Shown piece by piece: positions 23,401 to 31,919 of a stretch of 57,654 bases of DNA. The notes below the pieces were generated by a model. That model saw only the letters and a program-made list of their open reading frames with translations. It made no database searches and was not told the DNA's origin. Location of the stretch: positions 1 to 57,654 of the forward strand of contig JARRBK010000006.1 in NCBI GenBank assembly GCA_029982615.1, written 5' to 3'. Position 1 is the stretch's first letter. Each line of letters opens with the position of its first letter. This stretch comes from Tepidanaerobacteraceae bacterium (GTDB lineage Bacteria > Bacillota > Thermosediminibacteria > Thermosediminibacterales > Tepidanaerobacteraceae). The position numbers and the translations under genes are program-made.

Positions 23401-25908
23401 TATTTCTGGAGGCAAATTGTCTTCATCCGGCGGCTCATATGTCACCGCATAGCTTCTTGTTGCCCTGTTGCCGGAATTATCCTGCGCAATGAGCCTTACT
23501 TCATTCTCGCCTTCCTCCAGAATAGCCATGTAAACGCCGAAGGAATCAGGCTTAATTTCTTGCCCATATACTATTGCAGTTACTGTAACCGGCCCGTCTA
23601 CATCGTCTTCTGCGCTGGCTGTAAAAGTTAGTATCCTGTTGTCCACTTCTTTGTTTTCCAAATCAGTGGTTATTACGGGTGCCTTTGTATCGGGCTCAGA
23701 TGGCTTGCTATATACCACAGTGAGGGTTTGCTCGGCCCTGTTGCCGGCTGCATCGGCAGCTTCTATGGTGATGGTGTTTTCACCCTGTATCAGCACGCAG
23801 GAATAGCTGATTCCGTCATCTGCCGCAGTAAGCTTATTGCCGTTGAGTTTTACTACGGGTGCGATATTTTCGCCTGCTTCATCGTTGATTCCCACCGTAA
23901 ATTCAAGCATTGCATTGGTCACAATCATGCCGTCTGTTATTCCGTCAACTTCTATGGTCGGTGCGGTATCGTCGGGGTAATTGAAGTTTGCCACAAGTTT
24001 TTTGACGTTAGCAGTATTTCCCAATGTATCGGAAAGGGTAACTTCAAGTTCGCTGCAATATCTGTCAAACGTCACATTGGAAAATTTCCTTGCGCCGTTG
24101 TCCTCTCTTATTTGAGAAGGCGTGAGGGCTGTCCCGTTCAATTTTACAGTGACGCTTATATCCTTCCCGGCATCTTTGTTGTCTTTGGGATAAACCCAGA
24201 AAAAGTCTATAGTATCGCTCTGCCCGGCGCTGATATTCCTCAGATGCGATGAAAAGCTAACCGTCGGGGGAGCGGTATCCGGGAGTATGTTTATATCAAA
24301 ACGCGCCGAGCGCATATTTTCTTTTTTGGCGACAACTGTATGAAAGCCGAGCTCGGTAATTCTAACTGTAGCCTTGCCGTTGGTATCGGTTGAAATCGCC
24401 TTTCCTCCCGCGTAGTACTGCTGGCCGTCCACATAGATGGCGGCGCCGCTTACGGCCTTAATCTCATACTCCGATTTTTCGCTGTCGAACACATGCCCGT
24501 TTAATGTGAGTTCTACTTCCTGGCCCTCGCATACCTCTATTTCGTGTGGTTTGAAAACAGAAGTGTTTAATCCCGCAGAAGACCTCGGTATTTCAAGCCA
24601 CGCATAGATGAAATCGCCGGCATCCCTGCCCAAATAAACCGTTATATTCTCATAGTTGTGTATATTGCGCGATGTCATGTCGCCAATGGGCAGGCCGTCT
24701 TCCACTGAGCACAGCCATTTTTCATTGCTGCCGGAATCGGCCGTTTCGCTGCCGATTGAATCAAAGCCCTGGGCGTTTTCCTCATAAGGTATATTTTTTT
24801 GTTCCAGGGCGATCTTGACTGCGTCTTTTACCGTAGCGGAGCTGCTGCCTCCCGGCACCTGAACGACGGTTTTCGGCAGGATCAGCCCGCTTTTACCCTC
24901 CACGCTTACGGCGACACCCACAGCACCGGGCTGTTCTTTATCTCCCCATCTGTATATGGAACCCTTTCCATCGAGAAAATACAGATACTGGGCAAGGGCG
25001 TACAAAGCCTGTTCTGTAGCCATCCCGTTTGATGTCGCCTCGGACATGATGTGCTTGAATCCGCCGTCAGACGCTTTAAACCTCAATATGGCCTGAACAA
25101 GATTGCCTCCGTCCTTTGTGAATTTGGGGCCGGTGGGATCCATCCCATTGGTGCACAACCCCATGATGACCTGGGCACAGCTTTCAGAATTTGTACTGCC
25201 CCATGAATCATATCCGCCATCACTTCTTTGAATGCTGGACAAATAATCCACAGCCCTGTCCACTGCGGACTTTACATCTTCCCTCAGATTGTAGTATGTA
25301 GCCAGGGCTGTCATGGCCATGCCTGTTATATCGGGATCTCCTGTATCTCCGCTCAAGGCCCATCCTCCGGTGCTGCATTCATGCCCCAGGATAAATTCGA
25401 TCATCTTCTCCCTGGTCCATCTTGCGTCAGAAGGCACATCATAATTGCCCGCATCAACTGCTATAAGTCCGAATATTACGGCGTTTATGCCCTGGGAAGC
25501 GAGATCCGCATTATATATCTGCTTTATCATATTGTAGCCGCCTATATTTGTGGGATCTCCACCTGCTGCCAGGATCCCAAGGGTCATTCTCTCAAATTCT
25601 GTTGGTTTTATCTTAAATGCCTGAGTATGGTTGCTCGGATTGTTCAAGACTTGCGCCACAGAGTCAAGGTAATCATCAGGAATCATGTCCTGCTTGCCTG
25701 ACCTTGCAAGGCCAACTGCCACCCAATCCATGCTGTAATGGTTGTTCATCGCAATAACAGCGGCGCTGTCTATGGCACTTTCCACCTGTCGCCTCAAGTT
25801 GTCTTCCGCTGCAGCAAAATCACCAGGATGATAAAAAGACATCCCCGTGAAAGCAATAATGAGCACAATGCTCAATATCATCCTTAGGGTTTTTTTTATA
25901 GTTTTCAT
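20419..25908 (-). CDS. S-layer-anchored transcobalamin-like protein (alpha/alpha barrel + two DUF4430 + Ig repeats + SLH)
   Basis: About 1829 residues. Order: signal peptide; alpha/alpha barrel at about residues 35-325 (AGGDPTNIGGYN, PDITGMAMTALATY, GSTNSESCAQVIMGL, GMATEQALYALAQY); first DUF4430 domain at about 335-445; an Ig module; five Ig/HYR-like repeats to about 1070 (each ending near DSSGNEASQVYTVTY); second DUF4430 domain at about 1075-1205 (GWLYRVNGWLPNYG, LKGGEYIEWYF); an Ig module; a helical stretch; a pre-SLH domain; three SLH repeats to the C-terminus. Barrel followed by DUF4430 is the domain order of animal transcobalamin and intrinsic factor. That homology is established for DUF4430; cobalamin binding by this protein is inference. 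The ATG at 25908 has AAGGGGGA 11-12 bases upstream; an ATG nine codons earlier is possible. Confidence 0.85.
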   Translation of the reverse strand: MKTIKKTLRMILSIVLIIAFTGMSFYHPGDFAAAEDNLRRQVESAIDSAAVIAMNNHYSMDWVAVGLARSGKQDMIPDDYLDSVAQVLNNPSNHTQAFKIKPTEFERMTLGILAAGGDPTNIGGYNMIKQIYNADLASQGINAVIFGLIAVDAGNYDVPSDARWTREKMIEFILGHECSTGGWALSGDTGDPDITGMAMTALATYYNLREDVKSAVDRAVDYLSSIQRSDGGYDSWGSTNSESCAQVIMGLCTNGMDPTGPKFTKDGGNLVQAILRFKASDGGFKHIMSEATSNGMATEQALYALAQYLYFLDGKGSIYRWGDKEQPGAVGVAVSVEGKSGLILPKTVVQVPGGSSSATVKDAVKIALEQKNIPYEENAQGFDSIGSETADSGSNEKWLCSVEDGLPIGDMTSRNIHNYENITVYLGRDAGDFIYAWLEIPRSSAGLNTSVFKPHEIEVCEGQEVELTLNGHVFDSEKSEYEIKAVSGAAIYVDGQQYYAGGKAISTDTNGKATVRITELGFHTVVAKKENMRSARFDINILPDTAPPTVSFSSHLRNISAGQSDTIDFFWVYPKDNKDAGKDISVTVKLNGTALTPSQIREDNGARKFSNVTFDRYCSELEVTLSDTLGNTANVKKLVANFNYPDDTAPTIEVDGITDGMIVTNAMLEFTVGINDEAGENIAPVVKLNGNKLTAADDGISYSCVLIQGENTITIEAADAAGNRAEQTLTVVYSKPSEPDTKAPVITTDLENKEVDNRILTFTASAEDDVDGPVTVTAIVYGQEIKPDSFGVYMAILEEGENEVRLIAQDNSGNRATRSYAVTYEPPDEDNLPPEIITTAKDETVTSGFYSFAAFAVDNVDGYVTVSVAVYGGQVSLDSGVYKVNLIKGENIIIIKAADSAGNHSEKTYAVKYVLQHDTNPPVITTSAEDKTVSQRDYTFTASAIDDVDGPLPVTVKFNGEIISATDGTYAVTLQDGDNTIEITAKDSSGNEASQVYTVTYQTQETPVQPEGVSVSIRIEGYDRTFVRKTRLSNVTNFDLTPYLGPASGSSATPSKGWGPDRLKKPTVAHATIMALEDKGYDCTDHKKDFDLQDYGWSLYVAMIGGDREFDHRSTSGWLYRVNGWLPNYGCQAYELKGGEYIEWYFAAYGFETWYTKMKADKTDVKTGEEVTLTLTGEKTDLSGETGVGPTVKRNIEDAVIYVDGHEYKMNGKTVKTDKDGKAVISFNNPGTYEVSAERFSGEGLRDILRPEPIKIKVTGEAIVTPQTPAGEFFAAGATEEEILEKINKTLESLKQSAKSIKSAQKSLDFADEVLAASRMYDEGMRRVESEEATAKIAQTCSDTAKLLSETYGQLVGNDSRVKAKNAAINICRAVIRAFDRMKDEAEIDRLAVEIIESIGGICQKLGDEDSSDINQAGTDIAEAVVARIGSIKLPQSGVSMADEKATAQVKLDEISAVAEKAAKKAEDMEKFLTQSGIELRKAIERKLSVELPETGKKEVETVMKAGIFALLHEQGINHIEIKTEWASINVPEEAFAQDNWQKDISLITKSLDTAKISGGAEATEANYLVEFEAKAGEDIVKTLKKPVVVGIYHKANSENKDAVTAFLLKDDGSVLPMGGIYNEESKTIKFLTTLPGRYFAGENAGKFYDMEKAQWAENAVRALAAKGIVKGKDENIFDPGTAINRAEFASLIVRMLKLESEESVEMKFKDVGKNKWYYSTVGTAYKNGLISGKSEDIFDPEGGITRQEMAMIISKVLESKGYKRGDIKRLDTFSDGSEMADWAKEAIALVAREGIITGDGNGRFLPKEKATRAQVAVVLYRLYNLIMK

Positions 25909-25951
25909 GCTCGTTCCATCCCCCTTTTTTTGCATTGCTTTGCTTACACAA

Positions 25952-25989
25952 GGCCGTTCAGGCTGCAGTTTTCCTGCTGCAGCCTGAAC
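25952..25989 (-). terminator. strong hairpin between two large SLH genes
   Basis: GTTCAGGCTGCAG and CTGCAGCCTGAAC form a perfect 13-base-pair stem with an eight-base loop, extended by GGCC pairs. It lies 15 bases past the stop of the 1935-residue protein. The U-tract is poor on either strand. Confidence 0.5.
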
Positions 25990-26003
25990 ATAACGGGCCG
26001 CCT

Positions 26004-29000
26004 TTACTTCATTATGAGTTTATACAACCTGTAGAGGATTACCGCTGTCTCTGCGCGGCTGGCTTTCTGCTCCGGCAAAAATCTGCCGCCATCAGATCCC
26101 GTGATTATTCCTTCTTTAACTGCTGTTGCAGCATAATCCATGGCCCATGAAGCTATGCTGCTGCCGTCTTTGAATCTTGCAAGTTGCATTTTATCCGCAA
26201 GCTTGAAGCCTTGTTTTGTCAAAAGTTTGCCTATGATGGTCGCCATTTCCTGCCTCGTGATATTTCCCTCAGGGTCAAATGTATCGGAGGTTTTGCCATT
26301 TATAAGCTTCTGGTTGTAGGCTGCACTCACAGCTTCATAATACCATTTGCCGATCTCCACATCCTTGAATGGAATGGAGGAACCTGGCCGGTATTTGAGC
26401 ATCCTTGCGACGAGCGCCGCAAATTCTGCCCTGGTTATGTTTGCATCCGGAACAAATTGAGTTTCATTCTTGCCGTTTATTATGCCCTTTCCTGCCATGG
26501 TTTCTATAGCGTCTTTTGCCCAGGCAATCCGGCCTATATCGCTGAAAGTTTTTATGCTAGGTTTTGCAAAGTATTTGCTGAAATGGTCGGCGATAAAGGT
26601 TACTGTTTTGCTGGCAGCATCGTATATGCCGCCCACAGGTTCTATGCTTCCGTCGTCTTTTATCAGAAATACGGTAATTTTGTCTCCGTCTGTTGTGTTT
26701 TTGTCGTATGGTATGCTCACTTTTATCGGTTGGTTGAAGGTGTTTATGGTCTTGTCTCCTGCTTTTGCAGTCAATTCTATTATTGTGCTGCCTTCCGGCA
26801 CGTTCGCCCTGGCAGTTTCTGAAAGCTCATTGTAGTCAAGCCTTGCTGCCGCCAGGGTTATTTCGCTCCCTTGTGCGCTTTGCCCGAAGGTGTCCACAGT
26901 TAATGTAAAGGATGCTATGCCGGTGTTTATTTGAATCAATGCCGCACGGGTCATGAGCTGGTTTGTTTCTGGGTTTAATTTTATTTCTATCTGTTTGGAA
27001 TCGCTTGAAGGTATTTCTACGATCACTTTCTTTTCTTCTTCGGGCAGGTTTTCAAGGTTGTTCACTGCTTTTTCGAGGCTGTCGGCATTTAGTGCAACAC
27101 TCGTTTTTCTGTCGGTCGTTGTTATGTTGGCGCTGCCGAGTTGGATTTTGCCTCCGCTTATTTTATCCTGAGTTGTTGAAACGGTCTCTGTTTTGCTGGT
27201 GGCGTTGCCGGAAGATGAGCTTCCGCCTCCTCCGCCACCACCATTGCTGTCTCCTCCACCGCCGCTGCCGCCACCGTCGCCGGAATCGGGCGGGTTGTAC
27301 GTCACGGTATATGTCTTAGTCGACTGGTTTCCCGCGCTGTCATAAGCAGTTATTGTAATGGTGTTGGAGCCTTGTTTCAACGATACGATATATGTGCCGT
27401 TCGTGCCGCTTATCGCCGTGCCGTTGAGTTTGACCTTTGGAACGACCGCGCCGTCTCTGTCGTCTGTCACCGTCACGGTGAAGGTTAGGGTTGCCGTCTG
27501 CACGCTCATGCCGTCGACAAGGCCGCTCACTTCTATCTCTGGTGCAGTGGTGTCGGGCTCTGTCGGTCTGGTGTATGTTATTGTGTATATCTTTTCGGCT
27601 TTATTGCCTGCTGTATCAGCGGCCTCTATTGTTATGGTGTTTTGACCCTCAGTTAATGTGCAGGTGTAAGTTCCGCCATCCCCCGCTTCTAGTTCTGTGC
27701 CGTTGCGTGTAACCTTTGGAACGACCGCGCCGTCTCTGTCGTCTGTCACCGTCACGGTGAAGGTTAGGGTTGCCGTCTGCACGCTCATGCCGTCGACAAG
27801 GCCGCTCACCTCTATCTCTGGCGCCGTAGTGTCGGGCTGTTCAGTGTAGTTGTAATATATCGTATATGTTTTGGTCTCCGCCTGGTTTCCCGCTGAATCT
27901 GCTGCATCTATCGTGACTACGTTTTTCCCTGTTGCAAATTCCAGGAGGTAGCTGCCTTTTTTACCTTCTTCAATGGCCACGCCGTTGAGCCTCACCTGAG
28001 GTGTTATTTTGCCATCCCGGTCATCAAAAGCTTCTACCATGATGCTGCGCAGGGATGATGTTACTGTCATCGCCTGGCTTTGATCCTGTGCAAGGCCGTA
28101 TACGGAGATTTCCGGCGGCATGTCCGCTTCATCAGGATCGTATACGTTGATTTTCACAGGTGCGGGCCTCACTATATCCACTGCCGGATCGCAATCGGCG
28201 GAGATGGTATATTCCCCCGGGGTTTTAAATTTTATCGTAATATTTCCGGAATCATCCATGCCAAGGCATTCAAATTCATCGGTGATTGTGCCTTCTTGGC
28301 AGGCTATCTTCTCTCCCCCGCCTTTCTGTACATACAGGGTGAGGCCGCCAAGCATGTTTTCAATGCTTCCCGTCTGGTTCATGTCCGCACGGTAGCCATT
28401 CAGCCCGATACTTACACAGCCGCTCTTTTCTACTGTAGTCTTGTCCACAGTTATGAAGGAATAATATACTTCGGTATAGTCTCTGACGTATTCCCATACT
28501 ATGTCTTCTCCCCCTTTGAGAACATATGCCTGGCATCCAAAGCTTGGGAGAGTTCCGTCAACATAGTAATACCAGCCCGAATTTATGCCCTGGCCGAATT
28601 CCCTATCACCGTCTATCATTGCGACATACAGGGACCAGCCGTAGTCCTGAAGGTCCAGGCCGTTTACATGATCCTTGCAGTCATATCCAGCATCTTCCAG
28701 GGCCTTTACCAGTGCATGGGCAACCGTCGGATATTTAAGCCTATCGGGCCCCCAGCCGCTGGACGGCGTCGCAGAACCTCCGGAAGCGCTGCCCAGATAC
28801 GGAGTGAGATCAAGTCTCGATGCATCGACTGTTACCACGGTTTCAGGCAGTATGGTGTGATCGTAGCCCTCTACCCTGATTCTGGCGGTCGCCACCGTGG
28901 ACCTCTTTTCATCGCTGCTCACCGGCCCCGGGGTATAGTCTATATCTGTCAATGCACTGCCGATGTAGTAAAGGTTAAGGGATTTTGTGCCTTCTATCAG

Positions 29001-31811
29001 CAATACACCCGGAATGGGGCTGAAAATGTCTGACAAAACATCCCCCTCAGAACCGGGAATATACACGAGGCTCCATTCCCCGCCCTGATAGCGGAAAAGA
29101 TAGCCTCCACAGACAGCGTAAAGTTCTCCGGAAACACTTTTGGCAAATGAATCTATATATCCGGGTGTTGGAACATCGCTCCAGGTGCTGCCGTCGTAAT
29201 GCTTTATTGTGCTTATGTTATAAGCATAAATGTCGTCGGCGGAATTCCCCCACATGCCGGTATAATTTCCGCTGTATATTCTGCTCCATGTAAGTCCATC
29301 GTAATGGTATATGCCGCAGCTTCCGGCAGCGTATATGTCATTTGCGGCAAATCCCAGGATTTTTACGATTCCGGAGGTTGTTTGCCCGCTATCCAGCGGA
29401 AGATTCTCCTGCCTCCATGAAACCCCGTCAAAGCAATAAACTTTTCCGTCATTTTGGCCGGCAGCGTACACCCTGCCATCCGGGCTCACCCAGGCACCGC
29501 CGACATAACCATACGGAACACCCAGAGCCGTACCTTCTACCATGTCCCAGGAATAATAATCACCGTGGTTGATATATTTTGCAACATAAGCGCCGTTCAC
29601 GCTGCTGCTGTTCATTACGGCGCAAAGCTCGCCAGCGGCATTCTTCCACACCGCAGCACACTCTTTGTTTTCATTGAGTGTCTGTTCATAGAATTTGAAT
29701 ACGCCTGCACCTTCATAGTAAATAATGCCGTGCTCTGTACCCCCGTACATCTCGGTGGGGGAATATCCCGTCATGTATTTTATATTCCCTCCGACCTGAT
29801 AAGTTCCCTCCGGCTCCCATTGATCCCGGTAAAGCGCATTTCTCAGGAAGGGGATTTCCAGGACAGCCGCGGGCTCCACATCCACGGATACGGTCATGCT
29901 GTTATTTCCAGGATTGGCGTCGACTTTCCCCCCTGTCAACTGGGCCTCCACCCTCAGGTCAAAACTGCCGGAGCTTGTAGGGATCCATAAAAAGAGCATT
30001 GAATTACTATTACCAGGGCTTAAATTAATATCAAGAACCTTGGAGGAAATCTCCTGGTCTCCAGCGTACAGCTTCAGTCTGACAGTTCCCGCATTCAAAT
30101 CGACGTTGCCGTTGTTTTTCACATAGCAAATTATCCTATGGCTGCAGCCCTGATAGTACAGGTCATCCCAGGAAAAAGGCGGTTGAATGTCAATCGATGA
30201 TACGGCTATGTCTTTAATTCCCTGAATAAATCTGGCAGTCACGCTGGTATCCGATGTCATGACCATGCAGTTGTATGTGCCTTTGCCTCGGATGTCTCCT
30301 TGCCATGAGTCAAAAAGATAGTCCTCGGCAGGCACCGCCTTCAACAGAACAGTCTCCATATAATCATACGCAGTCTTGGAGGGACACGCTTCTATGCTGC
30401 CGCCTTCCGGATCCGATATGGACAGAGTCAGCTTTGAAAAGGTGATGGGAATAGCTTTTTGATTATTAAACTCGTTGCATTCGTTTATTTCATTATCGCT
30501 GTCCACCACCGCGCGGATCATTGTGTACTTTGCTCCGTCCGGCGGTACCAGAGTGAAGCTGACGTCCATGGTATCACCGGCATACACTGCAGCGTACACT
30601 GAAGTAGCAACGCTTTGGATGTAACCATTGTCATATTCGCTGCACAGCCTTATTTCGAATCCCCCTGGCGCCTCCTCTATTCCTTTGTTCCTGATTGTCA
30701 CCGTTACCGGGAAGGAGCCGCCGGAGTAGACGGCCGAAGCCACGGTAACGTCCTCCGGCACCAGATCGGGTAAAATCTCTCCTTTGCTGTATTTGTAAAG
30801 GTAGTTTGTTGTTGAACTGGAGTAAGCTATATAAACGTCTCCGTTTTCAGCGACCTCGGAGTAATAAACATCCACGGGGGCATTTATCAGCTCCCATGAT
30901 GTCCCATCATAGTGAAGGATTTCTTTTTTATAAACTGAAAAGGCGTAGATATCCGGTCCGTTTCCCTTAACTTTGTTAAAGGTTGTAGTCGTAAGCCCGC
31001 TGGTAACGGCAGCCCATTTGCTGCCGTCGAAGTGCACCACTGTGCCATTTTCACCGCAGGCGTATACATCGTCGCGGGAAGTGCCCCATACGCCGTACAG
31101 CTTTTGCCCGACGCCTGTGTCTATCTTCGACCAGCGCTTGCCGTCAAAATGCAGCAGTACGCCTTTGCCGTAATAACCAGATGCAACGTAAATATCTGCA
31201 GGATCTGACCCCCATAAGGACTCACAGCTCCAATTACTTCCTATATCATCACGATCGGGCACTAGCGTCCGCCAAACATTAAAATCTTTATCATATATAT
31301 TTAAATAACCCCCATTTGCATAAATGCAACTCTCATTAAAGCCCAGAAATATTTTAACCCGCTGTAATGCGGTGCCATCGGATAAATTTACAGGTTCATC
31401 TTCAAAACGGTTCTCCTGCAAATTAAACACCCTTATGGGACCGTTATAAAATCCACAGTAAAGCTTACCCTGTATCTCGCACATGCCGGTGATCTGGTCG
31501 CCGGTCATCCCTTCAGTGTGAGGAATCTCCCCCAAATCGACAGGAGCGCTGTCTCCGGGGCTTAGCCTGTAAAGCCTCCCATATCCTCCCTTCCAAAATC
31601 TTATACCGAAATACAAATCTCCCGAGGGGCTGCTGTATAAAGAACTCACGCCCGCTCCGTCCGGAAGGAAGGAAGAGATGTCGGTCCATTCCACCGCTGC
31701 GCAGGCCTTCGTCATAAATACCGAAGGGCCGCACATGCATGCAGCAACTGCAAGAAGGAATACAATGCCAAACAGTATGACCCTGATTCTTATCAGCCGA
31801 TTCATAAACAT
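26004..31811 (-). CDS. giant S-layer-anchored protein with propeller-like repeats, CARDB, DUF4430, Ig repeats and SLH
   Basis: 1935 residues. Order: signal peptide (about 1-38); a kelch/propeller-like region with repeats such as VWGTSRDDVYACGENG (40-350); CARDB (about 355-460, ECNEFNNQKAI); a divergent InlB B-repeat (SDPEGGSIEA, FDSWQGDI; 465-535); a second CARDB; a second propeller-like region (650-950); DUF4430 (965-1110, GWYYYVDGTLPSFG, LKGGEDIVWEYV); Ig modules, two of them encoded by a 98-base identical repeat; a Gly/Ser-rich linker (about 1500-1530); a pre-SLH domain (PVGGIYDAAS, HFSKYFAK); three SLH repeats (ITRAEF, ITRQEM, SRAETA). GGAGATTGG precedes the ATG. DUF4430 and Ig modules are closely related to those of the neighbouring 1829-residue protein, so the two are partial paralogues. 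Here the barrel is replaced by propellers. Confidence 0.85.
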   Translation of the reverse strand: MFMNRLIRIRVILFGIVFLLAVAACMCGPSVFMTKACAAVEWTDISSFLPDGAGVSSLYSSPSGDLYFGIRFWKGGYGRLYRLSPGDSAPVDLGEIPHTEGMTGDQITGMCEIQGKLYCGFYNGPIRVFNLQENRFEDEPVNLSDGTALQRVKIFLGFNESCIYANGGYLNIYDKDFNVWRTLVPDRDDIGSNWSCESLWGSDPADIYVASGYYGKGVLLHFDGKRWSKIDTGVGQKLYGVWGTSRDDVYACGENGTVVHFDGSKWAAVTSGLTTTTFNKVKGNGPDIYAFSVYKKEILHYDGTSWELINAPVDVYYSEVAENGDVYIAYSSSTTNYLYKYSKGEILPDLVPEDVTVASAVYSGGSFPVTVTIRNKGIEEAPGGFEIRLCSEYDNGYIQSVATSVYAAVYAGDTMDVSFTLVPPDGAKYTMIRAVVDSDNEINECNEFNNQKAIPITFSKLTLSISDPEGGSIEACPSKTAYDYMETVLLKAVPAEDYLFDSWQGDIRGKGTYNCMVMTSDTSVTARFIQGIKDIAVSSIDIQPPFSWDDLYYQGCSHRIICYVKNNGNVDLNAGTVRLKLYAGDQEISSKVLDINLSPGNSNSMLFLWIPTSSGSFDLRVEAQLTGGKVDANPGNNSMTVSVDVEPAAVLEIPFLRNALYRDQWEPEGTYQVGGNIKYMTGYSPTEMYGGTEHGIIYYEGAGVFKFYEQTLNENKECAAVWKNAAGELCAVMNSSSVNGAYVAKYINHGDYYSWDMVEGTALGVPYGYVGGAWVSPDGRVYAAGQNDGKVYCFDGVSWRQENLPLDSGQTTSGIVKILGFAANDIYAAGSCGIYHYDGLTWSRIYSGNYTGMWGNSADDIYAYNISTIKHYDGSTWSDVPTPGYIDSFAKSVSGELYAVCGGYLFRYQGGEWSLVYIPGSEGDVLSDIFSPIPGVLLIEGTKSLNLYYIGSALTDIDYTPGPVSSDEKRSTVATARIRVEGYDHTILPETVVTVDASRLDLTPYLGSASGGSATPSSGWGPDRLKYPTVAHALVKALEDAGYDCKDHVNGLDLQDYGWSLYVAMIDGDREFGQGINSGWYYYVDGTLPSFGCQAYVLKGGEDIVWEYVRDYTEVYYSFITVDKTTVEKSGCVSIGLNGYRADMNQTGSIENMLGGLTLYVQKGGGEKIACQEGTITDEFECLGMDDSGNITIKFKTPGEYTISADCDPAVDIVRPAPVKINVYDPDEADMPPEISVYGLAQDQSQAMTVTSSLRSIMVEAFDDRDGKITPQVRLNGVAIEEGKKGSYLLEFATGKNVVTIDAADSAGNQAETKTYTIYYNYTEQPDTTAPEIEVSGLVDGMSVQTATLTFTVTVTDDRDGAVVPKVTRNGTELEAGDGGTYTCTLTEGQNTITIEAADTAGNKAEKIYTITYTRPTEPDTTAPEIEVSGLVDGMSVQTATLTFTVTVTDDRDGAVVPKVKLNGTAISGTNGTYIVSLKQGSNTITITAYDSAGNQSTKTYTVTYNPPDSGDGGGSGGGGDSNGGGGGGGSSSSGNATSKTETVSTTQDKISGGKIQLGSANITTTDRKTSVALNADSLEKAVNNLENLPEEEKKVIVEIPSSDSKQIEIKLNPETNQLMTRAALIQINTGIASFTLTVDTFGQSAQGSEITLAAARLDYNELSETARANVPEGSTIIELTAKAGDKTINTFNQPIKVSIPYDKNTTDGDKITVFLIKDDGSIEPVGGIYDAASKTVTFIADHFSKYFAKPSIKTFSDIGRIAWAKDAIETMAGKGIINGKNETQFVPDANITRAEFAALVARMLKYRPGSSIPFKDVEIGKWYYEAVSAAYNQKLINGKTSDTFDPEGNITRQEMATIIGKLLTKQGFKLADKMQLARFKDGSSIASWAMDYAATAVKEGIITGSDGGRFLPEQKASRAETAVILYRLYKLIMK
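27433..27530. repeat. direct DNA repeat within the giant SLH gene, copy 1
   Basis: A 98-base stretch identical to 27712-27809, 279 bases away, encoding the same part of two successive Ig-like modules (VSGLVDGMSVQTATLTFTV). Identity at the DNA level points to recent duplication or gene conversion. Confidence 0.85.
27712..27809. repeat. direct DNA repeat within the giant SLH gene, copy 2
   Basis: Second copy of the 98-base repeat; the protein modules diverge on both sides of it. Confidence 0.85.
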
Positions 31812-31850
31812 CCAATCTCCTTTATTTGAGATTTGTGATTTAGCGATCGA

Positions 31851-31919
31851 TTGATGAAGGTCGCACAGCGCCCTTCATCAATGCATGTTGCATCATTTTT
31901 TCAGCCGCTGCGCTGAAAA
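31851..31919 (-). terminator. two hairpins after the 614-residue propeller gene
   Basis: TTTTCAGC/GCTGAAAA (31898-31919) starts right after the stop, and TTGATGAAGG/CCTTCATCAA (31851-31881) follows. Neither has a clear U-tract, so termination may be partial. Confidence 0.4.
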
